DNA of 38,500 bases, taken from positions 1 to 38,500 of the forward strand of contig CALCCD010000084.1 of the NCBI GenBank assembly GCA_937899645.1, read 5' to 3'. Each line of letters opens with the position of its first letter. Positions within the stretch are counted from its first letter, which is position 1. Below are positions 9,812-18,301 of this stretch, piece after piece. The translations under genes and the position numbers were made by a program. This stretch comes from an uncultured cyanobacterium. Lineage in GTDB: Bacteria; Cyanobacteriota; Cyanobacteriia; Cyanobacteriales; Geitlerinemataceae. The notes below the pieces were generated by a model. The model was not told the DNA's origin and made no database searches. It worked only from the letters and a program-made list of their open reading frames with translations.

Positions 9812-11212
9812 ATGACCTCCGACCCGTCTACCTCCACGCAGAAAACTTGGAGCCAGCGCTTCGAGTCCGCGCTCCATCCTGCCGTGGCCGTTTTTAACGC
9901 CAGCATCGGTTTCGATATCGAGCTGATTGAATACGACCTGACCGGGTCGGTCGCCCACGCCGAGATGCTCGCTAAAACCGGCATTATCTCTACAGAGGAA
10001 GGCGAAACCCTCGTCAAAGGTCTGGAGCAAATTCGCGAAGAACACCGCGCGGGTAACTTCAACCCCGGCATCGATGCCGAGGACGTTCACTTCGCCGTCG
10101 AGCGTCGCCTGACGGAGCTGGTCGGCGATGTGGGCAAAAAGCTCCACACCGGTCGATCGCGCAACGATCAAGTCGGCACCGACACGCGCCTCTACCTGCG
10201 CGATAAGGTCAAATCGATCCAGGCTCAGCTGCGCCAGTTCCAGGCCGCGCTGCTCGCCCACGCCGAAAAACACGTCGAGACCCCGATCCCCGGCTACACG
10301 CACCTACAACGCGCCCAGCCCATCAGCCTCGCCCACCACCTGCTCGCCTACTTCGAGATGGCGCAGCGCGACTGGGAGCGCCTCGAAGAGCTGCACAAGC
10401 GCGTCAACACCTGCCCCCTGGGCGCGGGAGCCCTGGCGGGAACCACCTTCCCGATCGATCGCGAATTCACCGCCGATAAGCTGGGCTTCGAGCGTATCTA
10501 CGCCAATAGCTTGGATGCCGTGAGCGATCGCGACTTCGCCGTGGAATTCCTCTGCGCGTCGAGCCTGATCGTCGCCCACCTCAGCCGCATGTCCGAGGAG
10601 ACGATCCTTTGGGCGTCTAACGAGTTCAGCTTTATCCGTCTCACTGACACCTGCTCGACCGGATCGAGCATCATGCCCCAGAAGAAAAACCCCGACATCC
10701 CCGAACTGGTGCGCGGTAAAACCGGGCGCGTCTTCGGCCACCTGCAAGGAATGCTGGTGCTGATCAAGGCGCTGCCGCTGGCCTACAACAAAGACATGCA
10801 AGAAGACAAAGAAGCGCTGTTCGATAGCGTCAAGACCGTCTCCGGCTGCCTGGAAGCAATGACGATCCTGCTCCAGGAGGGCATCGAGTTCCGCACCGAG
10901 CGGCTGGCGAGCGCCGTCGCGGAAGACTTCTCCAACGCAACGGACGTGGCCGACTATCTGGCGGGCAAGGGCGTGCCGTTCCGCGAGGCGTACAACCTCG
11001 TTGGCAAGGTTGTCCGGACTTGCCTGGAGTCGAACAAGCTGCTGAAAGATCTAACGCTAGAGGAATGGCAGGCGCTGCATCCGAAGTTCGAGGAGGACAT
11101 CTACGCCGCGATCGCGCCCAGCCAGGTGATCTCGGCGCGGAACAGCCTCGGCGGCACGGGCTTCGTGCGGGTACGCGAGGCGCTGGCGAAGGCGCAAGCG
11201 ACGATCGCGTAG
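9812..11212 (+). CDS. argH: Argininosuccinate lyase
   Basis: A 466-residue enzyme of the fumarase/aspartase superfamily that splits argininosuccinate into arginine and fumarate, the last step of arginine synthesis. The superfamily signature [12 protein letters not shown] is intact, as are [12 protein letters not shown] and the [10 protein letters not shown] region with the catalytic His. The ATG at 9812 (MTSDPSTST) is preferred to a TTG seven codons upstream. Full length, no defect. It stands alone on the plus strand, 84 bp after the phosphatase gene. A CCAGAAAC palindrome follows the stop at about 40 bp. Confidence 0.97.
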   Translation: MTSDPSTSTQKTWSQRFESALHPAVAVFNASIGFDIELIEYDLTGSVAHAEMLAKTGIISTEEGETLVKGLEQIREEHRAGNFNPGIDAEDVHFAVERRLTELVGDVGKKLHTGRSRNDQVGTDTRLYLRDKVKSIQAQLRQFQAALLAHAEKHVETPIPGYTHLQRAQPISLAHHLLAYFEMAQRDWERLEELHKRVNTCPLGAGALAGTTFPIDREFTADKLGFERIYANSLDAVSDRDFAVEFLCASSLIVAHLSRMSEETILWASNEFSFIRLTDTCSTGSSIMPQKKNPDIPELVRGKTGRVFGHLQGMLVLIKALPLAYNKDMQEDKEALFDSVKTVSGCLEAMTILLQEGIEFRTERLASAVAEDFSNATDVADYLAGKGVPFREAYNLVGKVVRTCLESNKLLKDLTLEEWQALHPKFEEDIYAAIAPSQVISARNSLGGTGFVRVREALAKAQATIA

Positions 11213-11253
11213 TTGCTGCGCGGTCATCCCAGAAGTCGGCGAAACCGCCAACA

Positions 11254-11272
11254 CCAGAAACCCGGTTTCTGG
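11254..11272. repeat. Small palindrome CCAGAAAC-N3-GTTTCTGG
   Basis: Perfect 8-bp inverted repeat with a 3-nt centre, downstream of argH. The AGAAACCCGGTTTCT core is of a kind dispersed in many cyanobacterial genomes. There is no T-run, so a terminator role is unlikely or weak. Confidence 0.5.
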
Positions 11273-11387
11273 GACGTTCTCGTTCAAAGCGCAATCGACG
11301 CTCGGAGACCTGGCTCCTCGCTGCGAGCCGAACTGGCCGAAACCTTACAATGGCCTCAGACCCACCACCCCGGTAACGAGGTCAGCC

Positions 11388-12161
11388 ATGCTCCCACCCG
11401 TTAACCACTCGCTCCCCAGCTCCCGCGAGCTGCCCTGCTCTGGCGACCCCCCCGTGGATAACGAAGACCAGAACTTATTGCCCAACCTGCTGCTGATGCT
11501 GCTGGCTGACATTTAGGCGAAGCGCCAAGACTGGTACTTCGGCGTCGAGATGGGCGTTTATCACACCACCGGCGAGCTGAATAAGAGCGGCTTCGCGCTG
11601 GTGGTTCCCGATGCGTTCCTCAGCGTCGGCGTCGAGCGCAAGAAGGGCGGCAAGTCGCGGCGCAGCTACGTGATGTGGGAAGACGTGATGTGGGAAGAGG
11701 ACTACACGCCGCCGCTGTTCGTGCTGGAGATGGTGTCCCACGCACCGGGGGGCGAGTACAACAAAAAGATGGCGATCTACGCCCAGCTCGGGGTGCTGTA
11801 CTACCTGGTTTACAACCCAGAGTTTTATCGGCGCGATCGCCACGAGCCGTTCGAGGTTTACAAGCTGGAAGACGGCGAATACCGGCGGCAAAGCGGTGAA
11901 CCGTTCTGGATGCCGGAGGTCGGGCTTGGAATCGGGCGCGATCGCGGCGAGGTCGGCGGCATCGCGCAGGAAATGCCGATCTGGTGCGATGCGCAGGGCA
12001 ATCGCTTCCCGAGCGCGGTGGAGCTGGAGCGCGAACGGGCGGAACTGGAACGCGATCGCGCTCTGCATCGGCGCGATCGCGCCGATCGCGAGCGAGAAGC
12101 CAAAGAACGACTTGAAGCCTACCTGCGCACTCAAGGCATCGATCCGGAGCAATTGTCATAA
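11388..12161 (+). pseudogene. Uma2-family (DUF820) putative endonuclease interrupted by an amber codon
   Basis: Reading from ATG 11388, the frame encodes MLPPVNHSLPSSRELPC and continues through DNEDQNLLPNLLL to a TAG at 11514-11516 (codon 43). The same frame then continues AKRQDWYFGVEMGVYHT to the end at 12161. Intact relatives in cyanobacteria read through this point with a Trp (I-W-A-E/K-R-Q-D-W), so one TGG-to-TAG change explains the break. Downstream the family core is intact: VPDAFLSVGVERKKGG, the LVLEMVSHAPGGEYNKKM block with Glu and Lys of the PD-(D/E)xK-like site, and a charged C-terminal coiled coil rich in ERERAELERDR. Translation could restart at ATG 11550 (203 residues), but that would lack the N-terminal helices. 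A possible -10 TACAAT lies at 11346-11351. Function of the family is largely untested. Confidence 0.8.
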
Positions 12162-12202
12162 TCGCGCAATTCAGACCGTCTTTTTGCCTTTGGCGTCGCC
12201 GC

Positions 12203-13228
12203 TTATTTTCCCGCCATCGCCTGTTTATTTTCCTTCTTCAGGTTGCGCGTCCCCGCCGCCGCCAGCTCCGCGTCCATCAGTGTCTTGCCCGTCGCCGCCA
12301 AATACACGTCATCGAGGCTCGGTCGCGCCTGGGCGATGCTAAACGTCGGCAGGTCGCGATCGCGCAGCGCTTCCTGGATCGAGAGCAGCGCGTTATCGTG
12401 ACCCGACACCACCAGGTTCAGCGAATTCCCCTGAGCGGCATTGACGACGATATCCGACACGAAATCGAGACCGCCCAGCACCTCGCGCGCCGTCGCCACC
12501 TCCGCGTCGGGCGTAAATTCGCGAATCCGCAGCGTGACGCGATCGCCGCCCACCGTTTGCTTCAGCGCGTCCGGCGTCCCCTCGGCGATGATCTCGCCGC
12601 GATCGATAATCGCCACGCGATCGGCCAGCGCGTCGATCTCCTCGAGGTAGTGGCTCGTCAGCACGATCGTCGTCCCGTCATCGCGTAACTGCTGCAGAAA
12701 ATCCCAAACCACGATGCGGCTCTCGATATCCAGCCCCACCGTCGGCTCGTCGAGCACCAGCACGTCCGGCTGGTGCAGCAGCCCCGACGCCAAATCCAGA
12801 CGGCGACGCATCCCGCCCGAGTACGCGCCCGTTTTGCGATCGATAAATTCCTCCAGGCCGAGCAGCGCGATCGCCCGCTCGATCCGCTCGGGGATCGTCT
12901 TACGCGGGAGGTGATAGAGCGCCGCCTGAAGCTCCAACATCTCGCGGCCCGTCAGCACCTTGTCGAGCGCGACTTCTTGAGCGACATAGCCGAGGCGGTT
13001 GCGGACGGCGCGAGGATTGGCGATCGCGTCGATGCCCGATACGGTAACTTTTCCGGCGTCGGGGCTTGCCAGCGTGCAGAGACAGCGAATCGTCGTGGTT
13101 TTCCCCGCGCCGTTGGGGCCGAGCAGCCCGAAGATCTCACCGGGCTCGATCGCGAAGGAAACGTCTTTGACGGCTTCGATGTCGCCGTAGCTTTTTTTCA
13201 GGTTTTCGATCGAAACTGCGGGAGCCAT
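12203..13228 (-). CDS. ABC transporter ATP-binding protein, daunorubicin-resistance (DrrA) type
   Basis: A 341-residue ABC ATPase. From the start at ATG 13228 (MAPAVSIENLKKSYG) it has Walker A GPNGAGKT at 37-44, the Q-loop VAQEVALD, the signature YSGGMRRRLDLASG, Walker B VLVLDEPTVGLD and the switch His in LTSHYLEEID. A C-terminal extension of about 100 residues, ending near SIAQARPSLDDVYLAATGK, is typical of DrrA-like exporters of drugs or lipids. An in-frame extension to 13315 is possible but has no support. No permease (DrrB/ABC-2) lies next to it, so its membrane partner is elsewhere; the fraE permease at 21566 is distant and probably unrelated. Confidence 0.9.
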   Translation of the reverse strand: MAPAVSIENLKKSYGDIEAVKDVSFAIEPGEIFGLLGPNGAGKTTTIRCLCTLASPDAGKVTVSGIDAIANPRAVRNRLGYVAQEVALDKVLTGREMLELQAALYHLPRKTIPERIERAIALLGLEEFIDRKTGAYSGGMRRRLDLASGLLHQPDVLVLDEPTVGLDIESRIVVWDFLQQLRDDGTTIVLTSHYLEEIDALADRVAIIDRGEIIAEGTPDALKQTVGGDRVTLRIREFTPDAEVATAREVLGGLDFVSDIVVNAAQGNSLNLVVSGHDNALLSIQEALRDRDLPTFSIAQARPSLDDVYLAATGKTLMDAELAAAGTRNLKKENKQAMAGK

Positions 13229-13360
13229 AGGAGTTGCTAAAAGTGGTGTCGGTGGACGTTCTACAAGGCGTCGAAATCGCGTCGGGGTTAGCCTTTCCGG
13301 GGCGCTGCATTTCAATATAACGTCCGCCGATCGACCTCGGTGCTTCGCTAAACTAGAGCT

Positions 13361-13651
13361 ATGAACAGACAGACGATCGAGAACGCGCTCGACCAGCTCG
13401 ACTTGCCGCTGCTCGTCGATTCTTGGCAGATGAAAATCGGCCTCGATCTCGACGAAGAGCCCGCCATTTGGGTCTGGGTCATTCTCACGCGCAACGACAC
13501 CGATTTCCCGACGCGCGAAGGCATACGCCGACAGGTGGAAGAAGCGATCGCAGCAGTTACGACGACGGAAACTTTACTCGGCACGGTCGCCCCTTGGGTA
13601 TTCGTCAACTTTCGCACTGTCGATGAGGTTCGAGAGCTTGAGCTGGCCTAG
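13361..13651 (+). CDS. Small acidic protein of unknown function, partner of HEPN-like gene
   Basis: A 96-residue protein (MNRQTIENALDQLDLP...). I do not recognise a named family. It is acidic, has a short amphipathic N-terminal helix, a strand-rich centre with PAIWVWVILTRND, then a helix (TREGIRRQVEEAIAAV) and a final strand and helix with PWVFVNFRT, an alpha/beta arrangement with no signal peptide or membrane segment. It overlaps the next gene by 29 bp, so the two are surely co-expressed. The overlap and the HEPN-like partner suggest a toxin-antitoxin-like or regulatory pair, but that is inference. Confidence 0.7.
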   Translation: MNRQTIENALDQLDLPLLVDSWQMKIGLDLDEEPAIWVWVILTRNDTDFPTREGIRRQVEEAIAAVTTTETLLGTVAPWVFVNFRTVDEVRELELA

Positions 13652-14147
13652 AGATCTCCTAGAGCAAGCCCGCCACCTCGCAAATCGCGAGCGCCAGCGC
13701 CCCAAGCAGGTCAGCCTGCGGCGAGCCGTGTCGGCGGCTTACTACGCGCTGTTTCACTTGCTCGTCGATGAAGCTTCGTCCTTTCTCATACGCGGCCAAG
13801 GCCGAACGCCGCTGCGCCAATGCCTGAGTCGTGCCTTCTCTCATGCGGATATGCGAGCAGTCTCGAAAGGATTCAGCAGCGGCAACATTTCCAATAAGAT
13901 TCGTCCCGCGCTTGACGGTCAGGCGATCCCGTCGGAACTTTGCAACGTTGCCAGAATGTTTGTTGCCCTGCAAGAAATACGCCACAAAGCAGATTACGAC
14001 CCCGCACAGTCGCTGACGCGGCAAGAGGTCAACAACCTCGTCGATCGCACGGAACAGGCATTTCGAGACTGGCAAGCCGTACGCGGGACGCTGCAAGCGG
14101 ACGTGTTCTTGACGGCGTTGCTCGCCCAGAAGCACATGCAGACATAG
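13623..14147 (+). CDS. HEPN-domain-like protein
   Basis: A 174-residue, mostly helical protein. The block RRAVSAAYYALFHLLVDEA (about 33-51) and the C-terminal EIRHKADYDP (around 136-145) are the two typical landmarks of HEPN-type proteins. HEPN proteins are often RNases in toxin-antitoxin and defence systems, with an R-x4-6-H active motif. I cannot place that motif with confidence here, so catalytic activity is open. ATG at 13623 lies inside the end of the preceding small gene (29-bp overlap). The gene is convergent with hemW, whose stop is 7 bp away. Confidence 0.75.
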   Translation: MRFESLSWPRDLLEQARHLANRERQRPKQVSLRRAVSAAYYALFHLLVDEASSFLIRGQGRTPLRQCLSRAFSHADMRAVSKGFSSGNISNKIRPALDGQAIPSELCNVARMFVALQEIRHKADYDPAQSLTRQEVNNLVDRTEQAFRDWQAVRGTLQADVFLTALLAQKHMQT

Positions 14148-14153
14148 CGCGAT

Positions 14154-15431
14154 TCACGGGTCTTCGCCCTCGATCGCGTTGAATAAATCCGACAGCACCG
14201 AGTTCGACAGCAAGAAGCCTTCGGGATCGGTGAGGCGAACCCGATCGCCTACCACCGCGATCGCGCCAGACTTCTCATATCGCGCCAGCACGGCCTCGAC
14301 TCGCTCCCAAGCTGGCCCGCCCGTCAGCGCCAAAATCTCCGATCGCAGCAGCCCGCGATCGAGCCCCGCCGAAGTCCGAAACTTCAACATCACCGATTCC
14401 AGCGCCAGGTCAATGGGCGCGATTGCCTCAGCGTTCGAGACTCCGTCGCGATCGCAAAATGCCGCTAGCCAGTCCCCGTAGTCCTGTCGTTTGCGCGGCC
14501 TCGAGACCCGCTGACCGCCCACATAGCTGGTCGCGCCCTGGCCGAAGCCGTAGTACGGGCGATTGTGCCAGTAAGTTAGGTTGTGGCGGCACTCGCGCCC
14601 CGGTCGGGCGTAGCTGCCGATTTCGTAGTGGTGGTAGCCCGCCGCAACTAGGCGATCGACGGCGTGGCAAAACATCTCGGCGGTGGCGGCTTCGCTGGGC
14701 AGCGGTGCGGTTCCAGGCTCGTAGTAGCGATCGAAGACGGTTCCGGGCTCGACGATCAGGTCGTAGTAGGCGAGGTGCTGCGGCGAAATCTCCAGGGCGC
14801 GATCGAGCGTCGCGTCCCAGTCCTCGGCAGTTTGGTGCGGCAACCCGGCCATCAGGTCGATGCTGAAGTTGTCGATCGCGCTGGCGGCGAGGATTTCTAG
14901 GGCCGTATCAATTTCGTCGGCGGTGTGCGATCGGCCGATCGCCTGCAAGATGCGATCGTCAAAGGTCTGGATACCGAGGCTGATGCGGTTGACGCCTGCC
15001 GCCGCGATCGCGCTCAGCTTGGCGAGGTCGAACGTGCCGGGGTCGATTTCGATCGAGATTTCCGCGCCGGAGGCGATGCCGAACTGGCGTTCGAGCGTTT
15101 CGAGAATGCGGACGATTTGCGCGGCAGTCAGCAGCGAGGGCGTCCCGCCGCCGAAAAATACAGTTTTGAGCGATCGACCCCGGCTCGGCGTTGCGGCAAT
15201 TTCCCGGCAAAGCAGATCGACGTAGGTTTGCACCGCCTGGGAGTTCGAGCCGTTTTTGCGATCGCCGATAACCGACACGGCAAAATCGCAATAAAAGCAG
15301 CGCCGCCGACAGAAGGGAATATGCAAATAGGCCGCGACGGGCGGGGCGCAGGCGCGATCGCGCCAGATCGATGTAACCGAGCGATCTGCGGCGATCGCCC
15401 CCGAATCGGCCCCACAAGTCATCGAGCTCAC
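14154..15431 (-). CDS. hemW: Radical SAM HemW-like protein (coproporphyrinogen oxidase-like)
   Basis: A 425-residue radical SAM protein. Cys41, Cys45 and Cys48 in FCRRRCFYCDF form the CxxxCxxC cluster. The Phe two residues after the last Cys, where true HemN has a fourth Cys, points to HemW rather than oxygen-independent coproporphyrinogen III oxidase. Other family blocks: FFGGGTPSLL, the RISLGIQTF strand, the SIDLMAGLPHQT motif and GQGATSYVGGQR. HemW proteins are thought to bind and deliver haem rather than oxidise coproporphyrinogen. The aerobic enzyme HemF is encoded separately at 30019. Start at GTG 15431 overlaps the stop of the upstream GNAT gene by 4 bp (GTGA), so the two are translationally coupled; ATG 15422 is an alternative. 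Confidence 0.88.
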   Translation of the reverse strand: MSSMTCGADSGAIAADRSVTSIWRDRACAPPVAAYLHIPFCRRRCFYCDFAVSVIGDRKNGSNSQAVQTYVDLLCREIAATPSRGRSLKTVFFGGGTPSLLTAAQIVRILETLERQFGIASGAEISIEIDPGTFDLAKLSAIAAAGVNRISLGIQTFDDRILQAIGRSHTADEIDTALEILAASAIDNFSIDLMAGLPHQTAEDWDATLDRALEISPQHLAYYDLIVEPGTVFDRYYEPGTAPLPSEAATAEMFCHAVDRLVAAGYHHYEIGSYARPGRECRHNLTYWHNRPYYGFGQGATSYVGGQRVSRPRKRQDYGDWLAAFCDRDGVSNAEAIAPIDLALESVMLKFRTSAGLDRGLLRSEILALTGGPAWERVEAVLARYEKSGAIAVVGDRVRLTDPEGFLLSNSVLSDLFNAIEGEDP

Positions 15432-16543
15432 AGCGCCCGCTCGTACATGCTGTAGGTCTTGAGCACCTTCGCGCCCGACGCCTCGGTGATATTGCGCGAC
15501 GCCTTGTTATCCGCCCAAATCCAGGACAGCTCGGCGTTCGTGTAACCCTGCTTCTGGCCGCCCTGCATCCCCAGGTAGATCAGCGCCAAGGGAACCATCT
15601 TGCGGCGAAACTCCGGCAGCGCGCAGATCGCCAGCACCCGCGCCCGATCGATCGTCCGGCGATACCAAAGAAACTTCAAAATCCCCCAAATATTCAGCCG
15701 CCCGTCAACTTTCTTCAGCGCGATATTGTAGTCCGGCAGCGCCATGAAGAAGCCCACCATCTTGCCGTCGTACTCGGCGATCGGAAAAATCTCCGGATCG
15801 ACGAGCGTTTTGAGCTGTTGCGCCGACTCGAAAAATTCTGCCTCGGTGCGCGGCGACGAACTCCAGCTCGCCTCGAAGGCGTCGGTAAATAGTCGATAGA
15901 GGCTGCGGACATCTTCCTCGAAGCCCTCGCCCTTGGTACGAATCGGACGGAACGTCACCCCGGCTTTAGTGGCGATTTTGTAGCCGCGATCGAAGCGATC
16001 GTCGAGCGGAATCATCGGGAAGTCGTAGGCGTAGGCGTCCTTCGCCCGCGCGAAGCCGTAGCGCTCCCAGGCCGCGCCGTAGTAGGCCGGATTGTAGGGC
16101 ATCATCAGCATCGGCGGCGACTCGAACCCTTCGGACAAAAAGAGGCAGTTGTTGTGGGTGTAGAGGTCGATCGGGCCGCGTACGGTCGTCATCCCCTGCG
16201 ATCGCAGCCAGTCGCAAGCCGCATCGAGCAGCGCGGCAATCGCCGCCTCGTTGTCGATGCACTCGAAGTATCCCAGCAGCCCGACGTTCTGACCTTCGCG
16301 ATCGATTAACCGCCGGTTCACCGCCGCCACGACCCGCCCGACGGGCTTTTCACCCGCCACGACAAAGGCTTGTAGCGTCCCGTAGCTGCGGAAGCTATTT
16401 TCCGGCGAGAGCTGCTTCGCCAGATCGCTACGGATCGGCGGAACCCAAGGCGATTCGGGTTCGTAGACGCTCCAGGGTACGTCGAGAAAGCGATCGAGTT
16501 CGGCAGCGTTGGCAGGGTCGATCGCGCGAACGGAAAAAGACAT
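15428..16543 (-). CDS. GNAT-like N-acyltransferase family protein (YghO-like)
   Basis: A 371-residue protein resembling the double-GNAT proteins annotated N-acetyltransferase or YghO-like. The first half has RAIDPANAAELDRFLDVPW, then AFVVAGEKPVGRVVAAVNR and LLGYFECIDN, a typical GNAT strand-turn region. The middle has TTVRGPIDLYTHNNC and MMPYNPAYYGAAWERYGF. The second half has IAEYDGKMVGFFMALPDYN and the C-terminal NAELSWIWADNKASRNITE, the end of the GNAT fold. Some members of this broad family act as bacterial ceramide synthases, N-acylating a long-chain base, which matters because an alpha-oxoamine synthase gene lies directly upstream. Substrate is not decided by the sequence. It overlaps hemW by 4 bp and is separated from the oxoamine synthase by a palindromic repeat. 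Confidence 0.75.
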   Translation of the reverse strand: MSFSVRAIDPANAAELDRFLDVPWSVYEPESPWVPPIRSDLAKQLSPENSFRSYGTLQAFVVAGEKPVGRVVAAVNRRLIDREGQNVGLLGYFECIDNEAAIAALLDAACDWLRSQGMTTVRGPIDLYTHNNCLFLSEGFESPPMLMMPYNPAYYGAAWERYGFARAKDAYAYDFPMIPLDDRFDRGYKIATKAGVTFRPIRTKGEGFEEDVRSLYRLFTDAFEASWSSSPRTEAEFFESAQQLKTLVDPEIFPIAEYDGKMVGFFMALPDYNIALKKVDGRLNIWGILKFLWYRRTIDRARVLAICALPEFRRKMVPLALIYLGMQGGQKQGYTNAELSWIWADNKASRNITEASGAKVLKTYSMYERAL

Positions 16544-16562
16544 GGCAAACGGCCGGAAGGAC

Positions 16563-16672
16563 TATCGTTCCCATGCTCTGCGTGGGAATGCAGCGAGCGA
16601 CGCTCTGCGTCACGGGATCCCACGACGCAGAGCGTCTGCGGAGGCATTCCTACGCAGAGCGTAGGAACGATA
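16563..16672. repeat. Large imperfect palindromic repeat element
   Basis: A 110-bp element between two minus-strand genes. The outer arms TATCGTTCC (16563-16571) and GGAACGATA (16664-16672) are perfect complements. Moving inwards, CATGCTCTGCGTGGGAATGC on the left mirrors GCATTCCTACGCAGAGCGTA on the right, and the centre repeats CGACGCTCTGCGTC against GACGCAGAGCGTCTG. The whole can fold as a long hairpin. The GCTCTGCGT-GGGAATG sequence is a dispersed repeat type found in several bacterial phyla. It may stabilise or attenuate the transcript, or be a non-autonomous mobile element. Confidence 0.8.
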
Positions 16673-16690
16673 TTGCTAGAACCGCGTAGA

Positions 16691-17980
16691 CTACGCGCTC
16701 ACCGTCTCGCGCGCCGTGGTCATCGCGTCGCGCACCGTCACCAGTGCCGCCACCAGACGATCCATCTCCTCCTTCGTGTGCAGCGCGTTTACCGTAATCC
16801 GCAGGCGCGGCTTAGCGATAAACCAAATCGCCGAGACCCAGATACCGTGTTCGTGCATCAAACGATCGCAGAACTCCTTCGGATCCAGCTCCGACGGCAG
16901 CACGATCGGCACGACGTTGGTCACGCCCGACGGCTCGAACTCGTGTTCGATCAGCTGCGCCCGCAAGTAGCGCGCGTTGCCTTGCAGCGTATCGACCAGC
17001 TCGGGGGCCTTGCGGACTTCACGGATACTTTGCAGCGCCGCCGCTGTCGTCGGGGCGGGCAGCGCAATCGTCCCGATCGAAGTCGGCGACGCCGTCAGCA
17101 GGTCGTTAAACTCGGGGCTGAAGCTGCTCAGCGCCGCACCCGCCGAAGCCGCAAACTTCGAGAACGTGGTCATCACGATCGGCTCGACACCGCGATCGAG
17201 CACGTCCTGAGGCGTCATGTTGTAGTGCTCGTAGACGCCACGCCCGGTCTTGCCGATCGCACCACTCGCGTGGGCTTCGTCCATCACCAGCACGCTACCC
17301 GGATACTCGGCCATCACCTCCAGCATCTCCGGCAGCGGCGCGATGTCGCCGTCCATCGAAAACACCGCATCGGCAATCAGCAGAATGCGATCGCCTGGCT
17401 TAGCGTACCGCTTCAGCTTCCGCGCCAGGTCGCGCGTATCGTTGTGACGGAAAGCCTTGACGCGGACTTCGGGGCTGTTGCTAAAGACCTTGCCCGAGCG
17501 GTTGTTGGCATTCGTAATCGCCGAGATGATGCATCCGTGGTTGAGGATGTCGCTCATAATCAGCGTTTCGCGCGTGTGCTGGAAGCCCGGAACCGGGATC
17601 GCCAGATGGCAGAATGCATCCATCAGCGCCTGCAAAGCCATCCACGCATTCAAGAACAGGTGCGTGTGCGGCAGGTGCTTGAACTCGGAAATCTCTTTTT
17701 CGAGCTGGCGGTGCAGGTCGATGCGACCGCTGAGCGCTTCGCAGGAGCTGTTAGACGTGCCGTATTGAACGATCGCGTCGATCGCCGCCTGCTGCACGTT
17801 TTTATTTTGAACCAACCCGAGAACGTCGTTGGTACAGAACGTCAGCACCGTCATTTTCTTGCCGCTCGCAACCTCTTCGATATCCACAAGGTTGCCACGC
17901 CGATTTCCATGGCCGACATACTCGTCCGGGTACAACCCGTTCGCGTATATTTTTTGCATGTACTCTTTGACGACTTCCAC
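16691..17980 (-). CDS. Alpha-oxoamine synthase family PLP enzyme (SPT/KBL/BioF-like)
   Basis: A 429-residue fold-type I PLP enzyme of the alpha-oxoamine synthase family, which condenses an amino acid with an acyl-thioester and releases CO2. All main active-site residues are present: His148 in SDILNHGCIIS (ring stacking), Asp234 and His237 in VMDEAHASGAIG, and the Schiff-base Lys275 in TTFSKFAAS. The glycine-rich GTSNSSCEALSG segment and the C-terminal RITVNALHTKEEMDRLV match the fold. It departs from classical BioF and KBL in these loops and has a longer N-terminus, so serine palmitoyltransferase-like or CAI-1-synthase-like chemistry is possible; the substrates are unknown. GTG at 17980 is preceded by GAGGGG. 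The GNAT-like acyltransferase follows on the same strand, and a Rieske oxygenase precedes it. Confidence 0.85.
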   Translation of the reverse strand: MEVVKEYMQKIYANGLYPDEYVGHGNRRGNLVDIEEVASGKKMTVLTFCTNDVLGLVQNKNVQQAAIDAIVQYGTSNSSCEALSGRIDLHRQLEKEISEFKHLPHTHLFLNAWMALQALMDAFCHLAIPVPGFQHTRETLIMSDILNHGCIISAITNANNRSGKVFSNSPEVRVKAFRHNDTRDLARKLKRYAKPGDRILLIADAVFSMDGDIAPLPEMLEVMAEYPGSVLVMDEAHASGAIGKTGRGVYEHYNMTPQDVLDRGVEPIVMTTFSKFAASAGAALSSFSPEFNDLLTASPTSIGTIALPAPTTAAALQSIREVRKAPELVDTLQGNARYLRAQLIEHEFEPSGVTNVVPIVLPSELDPKEFCDRLMHEHGIWVSAIWFIAKPRLRITVNALHTKEEMDRLVAALVTVRDAMTTARETVSA

Positions 17981-18301
17981 TAGCGTATTCCCCTCAATTA
18001 GTTAGTTGTTGCCAATCACCGGCGTGCTGCGAGCGAGCGAGCCCAGTCTAATTTTGCCGTCACCATAGCGTTTGAGGCCGTAGGCTAGCAAGTTCTCTGG
18101 CACAGTCGCCGCCTGTGCTAGAGCAGAAATCGACTAATATACGAGATGCGCGATTGCCGTCAGGAAAACGACACCTCATCGGCGTACTCAGGACTCGCTC
18201 GAAGACCGAGTTCAGACATTAGCAAAAGTGCCTATCGCCACTAATTCAACCTGTCCGAATCAAGATTTCCAGACTTAGCAGCCCCCTCGCTTCCATCGGC
18301 T
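17981..18301. other. 321-bp gap between oxoamine synthase and Rieske oxygenase genes
   Basis: No coding region is supported. The only signal is a possible minus-strand promoter at 18137-18164. No terminator-like hairpin with a T-run was found after the Rieske gene, so readthrough into the oxoamine synthase gene is possible. Confidence 0.5.
18137..18164 (-). promoter_or_regulatory. Possible promoter of the oxoamine synthase gene
   Basis: On the minus strand CTGACG (18164-18159) and TATATT (18142-18137) are spaced by 16 bases, a fair match to a sigma-70 promoter. The leader would be about 150 bases long. Seen only as a sequence match. Confidence 0.25.

Noticed and set aside
11475-12152. 225-residue minus-strand frame opposite the Uma2 pseudogene
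   Set aside because: The plus-strand frame matches a known family on both sides of the amber codon; the opposite frame shows no domain.
14154-15431. Calling this gene hemN (oxygen-independent coproporphyrinogen oxidase)
   Set aside because: The position after CxxxCxxC has Phe in place of the fourth Cys and the N-terminal HemN extension is missing, which fits HemW.
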